Shown here: positions 25,320-33,032 of the stretch, one piece after another
How the letters are laid out: each line of letters begins with the position of its first letter
How positions within the stretch are numbered: the first letter of the stretch is position 1
Assembly (NCBI GenBank): GCA_036005805.1
Contig: DASYQE010000210.1
Coordinates: 1 to 64,000, forward strand
Direction of reading: 5' to 3'
DNA: 64,000 nt
Source of the DNA: DASRAU01 sp036005805
Lineage (GTDB): Bacteria > Acidobacteriota > Polarisedimenticolia > Gp22-AA2
Program-made: the position numbers and the translations under genes
The notes under the pieces: model-generated
Told to the model about the DNA's origin: nothing
The model's input: the letters and a program-made list of their open reading frames with translations, nothing else
Databases searched by the model: none

Positions 25320-26509
25320 GCGTGCACCACACCCTTCCCGCCTTCGATGAAGCGATCGAACTGCTCCACCTCGGCGAAGCGACGGTCCAACTGCGGCCGG
25401 AGGAACTTGAGCCGGCCGAAGTACACCTTCTCCTGCACCTGGTTGCCGGCCGAACGCGCCATGTCCCAGAGGTGATAGGCGGTCTGGAAGAGGATGTCCA
25501 CGTAGCGCTCTTCGCCACCGTGCGCCATCATCTCGGCCTGCTCGAACAGGTCGCGGGCCTTTCTCTCGTCGCGCCTCAGCTCGTGCACCTGCCCCATGTA
25601 GAGGAGCGCATAGGACGCGCAGCGCCGGTAGCCCTCACGCTGGGCGACCTGCAGCGCCTCCGACAACTCGCGCAGGCCCCGCTCCACCTTCCCGACGCGG
25701 GCGTGGCACAGGCCGATGTTGGTGCGGATGAGGGTGAGATCGTGTTTCGTGACCACCGGCTCGAGCCGGGTGCGGGCCTCGCGGAAGCTCTCGAGGGCCT
25801 TCTCGAACTCGCCCTGCTCGAACTGGATCCGGGCGACCCGGTGCAGCGCGTAACCCTCGTACTCCAGGTTGCCGGCGGCGCGGGCGATGTCCAGGCTCTT
25901 TTCCGCCTCGAGCACCGCCAGGTAGGCGTCCCCCTTGTCGGCGTGGGCGTCCGCGAGGCACAGGAGCACGAGCGCCGTCGTCTCCGGCTGGATCTCACGG
26001 TGACGCCGGAGAATGATGCGCAGCTCGGTCTCGGCCAGGCTGATCTTGCCCATCCTCAGGAGGGACCGGGCGAGGTTGAACCGGGCCCGCGCCAGGACGT
26101 CCGGCGCGACCGATTCCTCGACCCCCGATTCCAGCCGGGCGAGGGCCTTCTCGTAGACCGAGTAGGCGCGGGCGAAATTCCCCTGCTCCCACTCGCGGTT
26201 CCCCTCCGACCTCAGCGCCTCGTAGCTGGCGGCCTCGGCCGGCTCGAAAGGCTCGACCTTCTCGAGCTCCAGAAGGTCGGAGAAGTTCTGGATCGAGACG
26301 TTGAAGATGTTGGCCAGCAGGCACAGCTTGTCGAACGACGGGTAGCAGATCCCGCGTTCGTAGCGCGACAACTGGGAGTTGTCGATCTCCCCTCCCTCCT
26401 GCCGGGCTTTGTCCTCCACCCGCCGGAGAGAGAGTCCGTAGCCGGTGCGCAGCCTGCGCAGGTAGTTCCCCAGCCGTTGGCTGCCTCGAATTTCGCCTTC
26501 AAGTTCCAT
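25316..26509 (-). CDS. XRE-family HTH regulator with TPR domain
   Basis: 397 aa. N-terminal Cro/CI-type HTH (about 10-72: LGNYLRRLRTGYGLSLRRV, SQLSRYERGICYPSFDKLCLLANIF), then about eight TPR-like helical pairs to the C-terminus (e.g. ALVLLCLADAHADKGDAYLAV, YALHRVARIQFEQGEFEKALESFREA). This is the architecture of signal-peptide-sensing regulators (RRNPP) and of many free-standing HTH-TPR proteins; the ligand cannot be told. Divergent from the DUF4388 gene and coupled to the secreted protein behind it. Confidence 0.88.
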   Translation of the reverse strand: MELEGEIRGSQRLGNYLRRLRTGYGLSLRRVEDKARQEGGEIDNSQLSRYERGICYPSFDKLCLLANIFNVSIQNFSDLLELEKVEPFEPAEAASYEALRSEGNREWEQGNFARAYSVYEKALARLESGVEESVAPDVLARARFNLARSLLRMGKISLAETELRIILRRHREIQPETTALVLLCLADAHADKGDAYLAVLEAEKSLDIARAAGNLEYEGYALHRVARIQFEQGEFEKALESFREARTRLEPVVTKHDLTLIRTNIGLCHARVGKVERGLRELSEALQVAQREGYRRCASYALLYMGQVHELRRDERKARDLFEQAEMMAHGGEERYVDILFQTAYHLWDMARSAGNQVQEKVYFGRLKFLRPQLDRRFAEVEQFDRFIEGGKGVVHA

Positions 26510-26748
26510 GGTTCTCGACCTCCGCTGCCCTCGGGCGAATTCCGGACCACCTGCCTCCGACCCACCGGCCAGGGGATCGAGGCGAATTGCCCGAGAGGGT
26601 GCGGTGATGGGCCCGCCCTGTCAAGAAAGGATTGTAACTCCATCGCGGGGCGGGTGCAGCATCCTCCAATAGGTATCCTCAACCGCCGGGCTCAGGCTTG
26701 ACTTCCCGCCCCGGGGGTCCCTACCTTCCCGCCTCGGGGGAAAGGCCC
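26510..26748. other. Divergent intergenic region between HTH-TPR and DUF4388 genes
   Basis: 239 bases with no supportable ORF. On the plus strand TTGACT (26698-26703) lies 17 bases before CTACCT. On the minus strand a TTACAAT (26638-26632) could be a -10 for the regulator. No inverted repeat long enough to be called an operator is seen. Confidence 0.5.
26698..26726 (+). promoter_or_regulatory. Putative promoter of the DUF4388 gene
   Basis: TTGACT at 26698-26703, 17-base spacer, CTACCT at 26721-26726, about 22 bases before the ATG at 26749. A GGGGGAAAGG Shine-Dalgarno follows. Confidence 0.5.
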
Positions 26749-27483
26749 ATGCTCGCTGCCAAGTCCCACGTTCGGGAAGGGATCCTGTCGAGCGCCACGT
26801 TCCCAGCCCTCCTCTATTCCATCCTCAAAAGGGCCGACACCGGGGTCCTCACCCTGACCGGCGAGATCAGCGAAAAGACCATCTACGTCCAGGACGGGCG
26901 GCCCATCTTCGCCACCTCGAACGACCGGGACGACCGGCTCGGGCAGGTCCTCTTCAAGACGGGGCAGGTCTCGCTCGACGGCCTGATGAACGCCGTCGAG
27001 GTGTCGGTCAAGTCCGGAAAGCGGCTGGGCACCGTGCTGGTCGAGCAGGGCCTGATCCAGCCGCACGAGCTCGTGGAAGGGGTGGGCGTCCAGGTCCGCT
27101 CCATCATCCACAGCCTCTTCCTCTGGACGCGCGGCAGCTACCGGTACGCGCCCGGGCCGCTTCCCACGGACGAGGTCATCACGCTGAAGCTCAGCCCGGG
27201 CGATCTCATTCTCGAGGGAATCCGCACCATCGACAGCTGGGGACGCATCTGGGAGGCGGTGGGCCCGCTCGAAGCGACCTACAAGACGACCGAGCGTCTC
27301 GAAACCCTGGTGAAGGACATGACCCTGTCGCTCGAGGAGTGGAACCTGCTGTCGCATTGCGAACAGCCGGTCCACCTGAAGGATCTCTGCCGGCTCTCTC
27401 CGGTCGCCGACTTCGAGATCTGCAGGTTCCTCTGGGCGGCGCAGACACTGGGCATCGTGCAGCGCGGCTCAGGTCGCGACTGA
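26749..27483 (+). CDS. DUF4388 (PATAN-type) domain protein
   Basis: 244 aa. N-terminal DUF4388 pattern: FPALLYSILKRADTGVLTLTGEISEKTIYVQDGRPIFATS (split here for reading; residues about 17-56), LGQVLFKTGQVSLDGL, GTVLVEQGLIQPHELV, and SIIHSLFLWTRGSYRY. The C-terminal part (about 170-244) looks like a winged-helix. PATAN/DUF4388 proteins are common in Myxococcota, Acidobacteriota and cyanobacteria and link to two-component or GTPase signalling. ATG at 26749 with GGGGGAAAGG upstream. Its 3' end overlaps the convergent heptose kinase gene by 15 bases. Confidence 0.85.
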   Translation: MLAAKSHVREGILSSATFPALLYSILKRADTGVLTLTGEISEKTIYVQDGRPIFATSNDRDDRLGQVLFKTGQVSLDGLMNAVEVSVKSGKRLGTVLVEQGLIQPHELVEGVGVQVRSIIHSLFLWTRGSYRYAPGPLPTDEVITLKLSPGDLILEGIRTIDSWGRIWEAVGPLEATYKTTERLETLVKDMTLSLEEWNLLSHCEQPVHLKDLCRLSPVADFEICRFLWAAQTLGIVQRGSGRD

Positions 27484-28464
27484 GTCGTCCTCGCCGACCG
27501 AGCCCAGAAGCTCTTCGCCGCTCAAGGCCGCCGTCCCCAGCTTCCCGACCACCACACCGGCAGCGTGATTCGCCAGGACGACCGCTTCGATCATCGAGGC
27601 GCCCGCGGCCAGGGCCAGCGCCAGGGTGGCGACCACGGTGTCCCCCGCCCCGCTGACGTCGAAGACCTCGCGCGCCCGAGCGTGAACCGCGACCGGCTTT
27701 CCTTCGCCGGGCAGGAGGAGCATGCCGCGCTCGCCTCGCGTGATCAGCAGCCAGGGCGACTCCAGGCGCTTCTGCAGCGCCCGGCCGGCCGCCTCCAGAT
27801 CCCCTTCGGTGCGGACCGGCTTCCCCCAGGCCTCGGCCGTCTCGCGCGCGTTCGGTGTGACCACGGTCGCCGGACGGTAATGGTCCATGAGGCGCGTCTT
27901 GGGATCGACCACCACCGGGATGCGGCGGCGCGACGCCTCCTCGAGCAGCGGCTTCAGGAGCGCCGGCGCGATCGCCCCCTTGTCATAGTCGGACACGATC
28001 AGCGCCTGCGCCTCTTCCAGCATGGCCAGCGCCTTGCGCGCCAGCCCTGCCGTCACGGAAGCCTCGACCGGCGCGTCCTCCTCGCGATCGAAACGGACCA
28101 CGTGCTGATGGTGCGCCACGATGCGGGTCTTCACCGTCGTCGGGCGTCCCGGCACGGCGAGGATTCCATCTGGCGACAGGCCCGCCCCGGCGCAGAGATC
28201 ATGCAGGTCCCGTCCGTCCGCGTCCTCCCCCACCAGACCGGCGAGCATTGCCGCGCCGCCGAGGGCGACGGTGTTGCGCGCCACGTTGCCGGCGCCCCCG
28301 AGCGACGCGCTGCGGCGCTCCTCGCGCACGATGGGGACGGGCGCCTCCGGGGAGATGCGGGTGACGCTGCCCCAGATGAAGCGGTCGATCATGAGATCCC
28401 CCACCACGGCGACGCGCGCCTGTGCGAATCGGGTGACGAGATCCCGGGCTCGGGCGAGCGGCAC
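27469..28464 (-). CDS. rfaE1: D-glycero-beta-D-manno-heptose-7-phosphate kinase
   Basis: 331 aa PfkB-family kinase for ADP-heptose synthesis. Signature: VVGDLMIDRFIWGSVTRISPEAPVP near the N-terminus, LGGAGNVARN, and anion-hole motif FDVSGAGDTVVATLALAL near residue 275. It lacks the C-terminal nucleotidyltransferase domain of HldE, so a separate HldC/RfaE2 is expected elsewhere. I chose GTG 28464; a CTG overlapping the Trm112 stop (28492-28490) is an alternative. It overlaps the convergent DUF4388 gene by 15 bases. Confidence 0.93.
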   Translation of the reverse strand: MPLARARDLVTRFAQARVAVVGDLMIDRFIWGSVTRISPEAPVPIVREERRSASLGGAGNVARNTVALGGAAMLAGLVGEDADGRDLHDLCAGAGLSPDGILAVPGRPTTVKTRIVAHHQHVVRFDREEDAPVEASVTAGLARKALAMLEEAQALIVSDYDKGAIAPALLKPLLEEASRRRIPVVVDPKTRLMDHYRPATVVTPNARETAEAWGKPVRTEGDLEAAGRALQKRLESPWLLITRGERGMLLLPGEGKPVAVHARAREVFDVSGAGDTVVATLALALAAGASMIEAVVLANHAAGVVVGKLGTAALSGEELLGSVGEDDSVAT

Positions 28465-28490
28465 CCGGACGCCGGACGGCGCCGGCCGGC

Positions 28491-28679
28491 TCAGGCGCCC
28501 CTCCGGCCCTCCGGCTCGATCGTGGCCTCTTCGACCAGCATCACCGGAATGTCGTCGATGATCGGATAACGCCGGCCGCACGATGCACAGCGCAGAGCGG
28601 CGCCGTCGGGGGTCGGCGTCACCCCGGTCCGGCACGCGGGACAGGCGAGGATTTCGAGCAGTTTCGGGTCGATCGGCAA
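28491..28679 (-). CDS. Trm112 family protein
   Basis: 62 aa. Begins PIDPKLLEILACPACRTGV and continues CASCGRRYPIIDDIPVML; four Cys (two CxxC) suggest a zinc site. Trm112/YcaR proteins are activators of methyltransferases in eukaryotes and archaea; in bacteria they commonly sit next to lpxK or kds genes, and here beside heptose genes. Start is TTG 28679 with GGAGG four bases upstream; no ATG gives the right N-terminus. Confidence 0.88.
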   Translation of the reverse strand: MPIDPKLLEILACPACRTGVTPTPDGAALRCASCGRRYPIIDDIPVMLVEEATIEPEGRRGA

Positions 28680-28700
28680 GGGGCCTCCGGAGCGACAGCG

Positions 28701-28730
28701 CTTATAGCACCCGCTGAAAAATCCTGTCAA
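28701..28730 (-). promoter_or_regulatory. Promoter of the Trm112-rfaE1 unit
   Basis: Minus strand: TTGACA (28730-28725), 18-base spacer ending TGC, TATAAG (28706-28701). One of the better sigma70-type matches in the window; it lies 21 bases before the TTG start of the Trm112 gene. Confidence 0.7.
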
Positions 28731-28834
28731 ACCGAGCGCCCGGGTGTCCCCCGGGATCGGAACGGAGCGGCGCCGGGAGCTGACCGGGGCCGCCGACGGA
28801 TCGCCCGCGGCGAAGCGGAACGCAACAGGCCTGC

Positions 28835-28840
28835 TAACAT
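28835..28840 (+). promoter_or_regulatory. -10 element of the heptosyltransferase genes
   Basis: TAACAT within TGCTAACAT, nine bases before the ATG at 28850, implying a leader of two or three bases at most. Confidence 0.5.
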
Positions 28841-28849
28841 CCCGCCGCC

Positions 28850-29887
28850 ATGGAGCGGCCCGTCGCCCCACTCCGGCCCCAGGATCGCATCGTCGTCGTG
28901 AGGCTGGGCGCCGTCGGAGACGTCATCCGCGCGCTGCCGGCCGTTCATCGTCTCCGGCTGGCCTATCCGCGCGCCCACGTCGCCTGGATCGTCGAGGATC
29001 TCGCGGCGCCGCTTCTCCAGGGGCACCCCGACCTCGACGATGTCATCGTGCTGTCGCGCCGCGAGCTGCGGGAGGCCGGCCGGCGCCCGGCTCGGCTCCT
29101 GACGCTGGCGACGACGCTCCGGCGACGCTTCGCGAAGGAGCGGTACGACGTGGCCGTCGATCTCCAGGCCTCGTTCAAGAGCGCGATCATCGCCTGCCTC
29201 ACCGGGGCCCGACGCCGCGTGGGCTTCGCTCCGACGCATGCCCGGGAAGGCAGCTTTCTCTTCGCCGGCGAGTGGGCGCGACCGAGCTCGTCCGACCTCA
29301 ACCGGGTCGACCGCAATCTCGAGATGGCGGCCCTGCTCGGAGCACCGGACGGACCGGTGACGGCCGCGTTTCGGGAACAGGAGGCCGAGGCGGAGGAAGC
29401 CGGTCGCATCCTCGCGGGCCTGGGGTCGACGCGCGGCGCGCCGATCCTGCTCTGCCCCGGAGCCAGCCGCCGACAGGCCTACAAGCGCTGGCCCGCGGAC
29501 GCCTGGGGCCACCTGGCGATCCTGCTCGCCGACGCGGGCCGAACCCCGGTCGTCGTCTGGGGCCCGGGCGAAGAGGAACTGGCGGCCGGGATCGAACGGC
29601 GGAGCGACGGCCGTGCGCGCCTGGCCCCGCCGACGAGTCTTCCGGTCCTGGCTGCCCTCCTGCGCCGCTCGGCCCTGTTCGTCGGCGCCGATACCGGTCC
29701 GATGCATCTCGCCTGGGCTGTGGGTTGTCGCGTCGTGGCGTTGTTCGGCCCAACCGACCCGCGGCTGAATGCGCCGGTCGGCCCGGGACACGCGGTGCTG
29801 ATCGCGCCGGAGAGAGAGCTCGCGCGGCTCGCCCCCGAGATGGTCTGCGCCGCCGCGCTGCGCGCACTGGAGGCGGCCCGTCGATGA
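28850..29887 (+). CDS. Glycosyltransferase family 9 (heptosyltransferase I-like)
   Basis: 345 aa, GT-B fold. N-terminal RIVVVRLGAVGDVIRALPAVHRL and C-terminal ADTGPMHLAWAVGCRVVALFGPT (about 280-300) are characteristic of ADP-heptose:LPS heptosyltransferases. Probably adds the first heptose to Kdo in the inner core. ATG overlaps nothing upstream and sits next to a -10 element; its stop overlaps the next GT9 gene (ATGA). Confidence 0.93.
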   Translation: MERPVAPLRPQDRIVVVRLGAVGDVIRALPAVHRLRLAYPRAHVAWIVEDLAAPLLQGHPDLDDVIVLSRRELREAGRRPARLLTLATTLRRRFAKERYDVAVDLQASFKSAIIACLTGARRRVGFAPTHAREGSFLFAGEWARPSSSDLNRVDRNLEMAALLGAPDGPVTAAFREQEAEAEEAGRILAGLGSTRGAPILLCPGASRRQAYKRWPADAWGHLAILLADAGRTPVVVWGPGEEELAAGIERRSDGRARLAPPTSLPVLAALLRRSALFVGADTGPMHLAWAVGCRVVALFGPTDPRLNAPVGPGHAVLIAPERELARLAPEMVCAAALRALEAARR

Positions 29888-30960
29888 CGGTCCCGATCGA
29901 TCCGGAGCGGACGCGCCGCGTCCTCGTCCGCGCCAACAACTGGATCGGCGATGTGGTCATGATCTCCCCCGCCGTGCGCGCCCTGCGGCGCCGCTTCCCC
30001 GCCGCGTCGATCGCCATCGTCGCCAAGCCCTGGGTGCTCGAAGCCCTGGCCGGCAACCCCTTCTACGACGAGCTCATCGAATACGACCCCGACGGGGCGC
30101 ATCGCGGCGCGGGCGGGCGGCTCGCCCTGGCGCGCCGCCTCCGCGCGGGGGGACCTCTGGATCTGGCCGTCCTCTTCCAGAAGGCGTTCGACGCGGCGCT
30201 TCTGGCCTGGCTGGCGCGGGCACGCATCCGGGTGGGCTATGCGACCGACGCGCGCAGCCTGCTGCTGACGCACGCGCTCCCTCCGCCGCCGCGCGAGCGC
30301 CATCACCTCGACGCCTTTCTCGATCTCGCCCGCGCCGTCGGCTGCACGGAGATCGATCCCGTCCCGGTGTTCCATCTGGGTGCGGCCGAGCGCGCCTTTG
30401 CCGAGGAACTCCTGGACCGGCGCGGGTTCGCGGAGACCGACTCCGTGGTGGTGGCGCTCCATCCGGGAGCCTCCAAGACGCCGCGCGCGTGGCACGCCGA
30501 ACGCTTCGCCGAGCTGGCGCGACGCCTCAAGACGCGACTGGGCGCCCGCTTCGTCCTCCTCGGCGGGCCGGGCGAGGAGCCGGTCGTGCGGCAGGTCCAC
30601 GCCCTCCTCGAGCCCGATGATTTCATCGCCCCCGCGGAAGCGCCGGGGTTGCGCCAGGCGGCCGCCCTCATGGCGCGCTGCCGGCTGTTCGTCGGCAACG
30701 ACAGCGGACCGATGCACCTGGCGGCGGCGCTCGACGTGCCGACGATCGGGCTGTTCGGTCCGGGGCTGCCGCGCAACACCGGACCGCGGGGCCGCGCCGG
30801 CCGCGTCGTGACGATCGGCCGGGACTATCCCTGCGCGCCGTGCCGCCAGGATTTCTTCCACGAGTGTCCGCCCGCTCCTTCGGGAAAACCGTTCTGCCTC
30901 GAGGAAATCGGAGTGGACGAAGTGGAGGCGGCGGCGCTGCGACTGCTGGGAACCGCCTAG
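29884..30960 (+). CDS. waaF: Lipopolysaccharide heptosyltransferase II-like (GT9)
   Basis: 358 aa. Landmarks: RVLVRANNWIGDVVMISPAVRALRR, GYATDARSLLLTHA, LHPGASKTPRAWHAERFA, and GNDSGPMHLAAALDVP followed by TIGLFGPG. The C-terminal CAPCRQDFFHECP is typical of WaaF/RfaF. Likely adds the second heptose. ATG 29884 overlaps the upstream GT9 stop. Ends in a palindrome shared with the convergent kinase gene. Confidence 0.92.
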   Translation: MTVPIDPERTRRVLVRANNWIGDVVMISPAVRALRRRFPAASIAIVAKPWVLEALAGNPFYDELIEYDPDGAHRGAGGRLALARRLRAGGPLDLAVLFQKAFDAALLAWLARARIRVGYATDARSLLLTHALPPPPRERHHLDAFLDLARAVGCTEIDPVPVFHLGAAERAFAEELLDRRGFAETDSVVVALHPGASKTPRAWHAERFAELARRLKTRLGARFVLLGGPGEEPVVRQVHALLEPDDFIAPAEAPGLRQAAALMARCRLFVGNDSGPMHLAAALDVPTIGLFGPGLPRNTGPRGRAGRVVTIGRDYPCAPCRQDFFHECPPAPSGKPFCLEEIGVDEVEAAALRLLGTA

Positions 30961-30973
30961 GCTCCTAGGAGCC
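30960..30973. terminator. 14-bp palindrome spanning two convergent stop codons
   Basis: GGCTCCTAGGAGCC is a perfect palindrome that includes the stop codon (CTA on plus) of the minus-strand kinase and begins at the last base of the waaF stop. It shares the GGCTCC/GGAGCC arms with the hairpin at 10834-10859. Without a T-run it may act as a weak bidirectional barrier. Confidence 0.4.
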
Positions 30974-31825
30974 CGCCATCGCCCGGCCGCGACGCCACGC
31001 CAGCCGGTGCAGGCGAAAGCGCGCGGCCGCACCGAGGTCGCTCAGCAGGCGCCGGTACATCGCCTGATCGGTCCCGCAGTACGCCCGCAGGAAGGCGAAC
31101 GCATCCCGGCGATCGAGCGGGCTCGCGGGGCCGATCCACTTCTCGTAGGAGCGCAGCAGGCGCCTCAGGTTCCGGCGCCGCGCGCCGAGGCTCACCGTTT
31201 TTCTGAAGTGGCCCCCGTCCAGGTCGATGACGTGCACCTCGCTCGCTCCCGCCGGAGACACCCGTTCGCCGCCGTCCGCGACCACGAGGTTGCCGAGGTT
31301 GAGGTCGGCGTGCACGAAACCGGCGTCGTGCAGCGCTCGCACGCTCCGCCCGGCGCCGCGGGCCAGCCGGCGGCGCCGGCGCGCCAGCGGCTGCTCTCCG
31401 AGAAGGGCCTGCAGGCTGGCGCCCCGGGGGATGGCTTCCGTGACCAGGACGTAGGCCCACAGGGGGCCGTGGACGACGCGGCAGCCGGCGGCGAGAACGT
31501 CCGGAGTGGCCACGCCCGCAGCGCGAAGACGCTCCGCCGCCTCGACGGCGCGACGGGCGCGGCCGTCGCGCCAGAACAAGCCACCCAGGAGCGAGCCGGC
31601 GAGGCCTCCGTGCAGCCCGCGCTTGGCATAGGCGGCGCGTCCGGCGAGCACGAGGGTCATCACCGATCCCCGCCCGGTGCCGGGCGGGCCCTGCGGCGGG
31701 GGCTCCCCTTCGAGGAGCGCGGCGGCGGGCGAAGCCGCGAGCGACCCTGAGAGTCCGGGCCGCACGCGCCACAGACGTTGCGCCGATCGCAGCGTTTCGT
31801 AGCCGGGCAGATCGATGCCGGTCAC
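30965..31825 (-). CDS. Lipopolysaccharide kinase (Kdo/heptose kinase, WaaP/KdkA family)
   Basis: 286 aa protein-kinase-like fold. Catalytic loop FVHADLNLGNLVV (about 190-202) and the metal-binding VIDLDGGHF (about 218-226) are intact; upstream VLVTEAIPRGASLQALL is the hinge region. It should phosphorylate Kdo or heptose of the inner core, matching the heptosyltransferases that converge on it. GTG 31825 overlaps the tatC stop (GTGA), so it is translated with the Tat genes, an unusual pairing. Confidence 0.88.
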   Translation of the reverse strand: MTGIDLPGYETLRSAQRLWRVRPGLSGSLAASPAAALLEGEPPPQGPPGTGRGSVMTLVLAGRAAYAKRGLHGGLAGSLLGGLFWRDGRARRAVEAAERLRAAGVATPDVLAAGCRVVHGPLWAYVLVTEAIPRGASLQALLGEQPLARRRRRLARGAGRSVRALHDAGFVHADLNLGNLVVADGGERVSPAGASEVHVIDLDGGHFRKTVSLGARRRNLRRLLRSYEKWIGPASPLDRRDAFAFLRAYCGTDQAMYRRLLSDLGAAARFRLHRLAWRRGRAMAGS

Positions 31826-32613
31826 GGCGCGGCAGCGGTCTCCGCCCGGCGCGGCGCTTCCGCGCGGCGCGGCCGGCCGAAGACGTGCGCGACCAGGATG
31901 CTGATCAGATAGAGCCCGATCATCGGAGCGGCGAACAGGCACTGCGTCACGACGTCCGGCGTCGGCGTGACCACCGCGGCGACGATGAAGATGATCAGGA
32001 TGGCGTAGTTGAAACGGCGCCAGAGGAACCGCGGCGTCACCAGGCCCAGCCGCGCCAGGAAGTAGATGACCGTCGGCAGCTCGAACACCAGGCCCATGCC
32101 CAGGATGATGCGGCTCTCGAAGGTGAACAGGCTGCTGATGCGCAGGTTGGGCTGGAAATCCCCGGCGATCGAAAGCAGGAAGCGGGCCGCCGACGGGAAG
32201 CCGATGAAATAGCCGAACGCCCCGCCCAGCACGAAGAACACCGTCGCGAACAGAACGAAGGGGAAGGCCATGCGCCGCTCTCGCGGATACAGCCCCGGAG
32301 CGATGAAGGCCCACAACTGGTACAGAACGAACGGGGCCGACAGGAACATCGACGCGAGGAATCCGACCTTCATGTAGAGGACGAAGGGCTCGGTGAGATC
32401 GAGGAAAACCGGCTTCTGCTCGCCGAGGAAGGGTCGGATCGGTCTCAGGCAGTACTCGAGGATGGCGCGCGCCTGGGTCAGCGCCAGCGCGAACGCGAGG
32501 GCGATGGCCGCGAGGCTGTAGAGCAGACGACGCCGCAGCTCGTCGAGGTGATCGAGGAACCCCATGACCGGAAGGTCAGTGGGTTGGCTGGGGCTCTTCT
32601 GGCTCTCGGGCAT
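31822..32613 (-). CDS. tatC: Sec-independent protein translocase TatC
   Basis: 263 aa with six membrane helices. Signature GFLDHLDELRRRLLYSL near the N-terminus, FLSAPFVLYQLWAFIAPGLYPRERR, and FELPTVIYFLARLGLV. Binds the twin-arginine signal and forms the core with TatB. Two starts are possible: ATG 32613, overlapping the tatA/B end, or ATG 32565 directly at MGFLDHLDELRRR; neither has a good Shine-Dalgarno. Confidence 0.95.
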   Translation of the reverse strand: MPESQKSPSQPTDLPVMGFLDHLDELRRRLLYSLAAIALAFALALTQARAILEYCLRPIRPFLGEQKPVFLDLTEPFVLYMKVGFLASMFLSAPFVLYQLWAFIAPGLYPRERRMAFPFVLFATVFFVLGGAFGYFIGFPSAARFLLSIAGDFQPNLRISSLFTFESRIILGMGLVFELPTVIYFLARLGLVTPRFLWRRFNYAILIIFIVAAVVTPTPDVVTQCLFAAPMIGLYLISILVAHVFGRPRRAEAPRRAETAAAP

Positions 32614-32938
32614 CGACGGCCGCCGGGACGGCGGCGGGGGCGAGGGCAGACGCGGAGTCGGAGGCGGCCGCGCTCGTGCCGGTCGATTCGAGCGTTCCGG
32701 GAGGGGCGGAGCCTGCGGCCGGCAGGGCCGCGGCCGGAAGCGAGGACGCCTGCGGGGCGGTTCCCTCGCGCGCCACCTCGGTCTCCAGCGAGTCGCGCAG
32801 ATCGTTCGCAGCCCGACGGAATTCCGCCAGTCCCTTTCCCAGCGATTTCCCGAGCTCCGGAAGCTTGCGCGGCCCGAAGATGAGCAGGGCCACCACGAAG
32901 ATGAGCAGGAGCTCCGGACCTCCAATCGACCCGAACAT
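32576..32938 (-). CDS. tatA: TatA/TatB-type translocase subunit
   Basis: 120 aa. Short N-terminal membrane helix GGPELLLIFVVALLIFGPRKLPELGKSLG, amphipathic helix KGLAEFRRAANDLRDSLE, then a long Ala/Pro/Ser-rich tail (about 58-115). The FGPRKLPELG hinge fits both TatA and TatB; E8 in GGPELL is TatB-like. As it is the only gene of this kind next to tatC, it may serve both roles. ATG is seven bases after a TGCTAAGAT element. Confidence 0.92.
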   Translation of the reverse strand: MFGSIGGPELLLIFVVALLIFGPRKLPELGKSLGKGLAEFRRAANDLRDSLETEVAREGTAPQASSLPAAALPAAGSAPPGTLESTGTSAAASDSASALAPAAVPAAVDAREPEEPQPTH

Positions 32939-32945
32939 GCGACGC

Positions 32946-32954
32946 ATCTTAGCA
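32946..32954 (-). promoter_or_regulatory. Extended -10 element of tatA-tatC-kinase
   Basis: Minus-strand TGCTAAGAT; only seven bases separate it from the tatA ATG, so the message is expected to be leaderless. It is divergent from the ctp promoter 30 bases away. Confidence 0.6.
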
Positions 32955-32981
32955 CTGCCCGGAAAACCCCGATTTCCTTCC

Positions 32982-33010
32982 TTGTGCGGGGGCGATCGTC
33001 GCCCTATAAT
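32982..33010 (+). promoter_or_regulatory. Promoter of the S41 protease gene
   Basis: TTGTGC (32982-32987), 17-base spacer, TATAAT (33005-33010). Unlike its neighbours it has a proper leader with AAGGAGG at 33022-33028. Confidence 0.7.
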
Positions 33011-33032
33011 TCCGCGGAGCCAAGGAGGTCGA

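Noticed and set aside
26212..26682. Minus-strand 156-codon frame over the HTH-TPR start and its upstream region
   Set aside because: Frame-shifted shadow of the HTH domain; Ser/Arg/Thr-rich with no domain.
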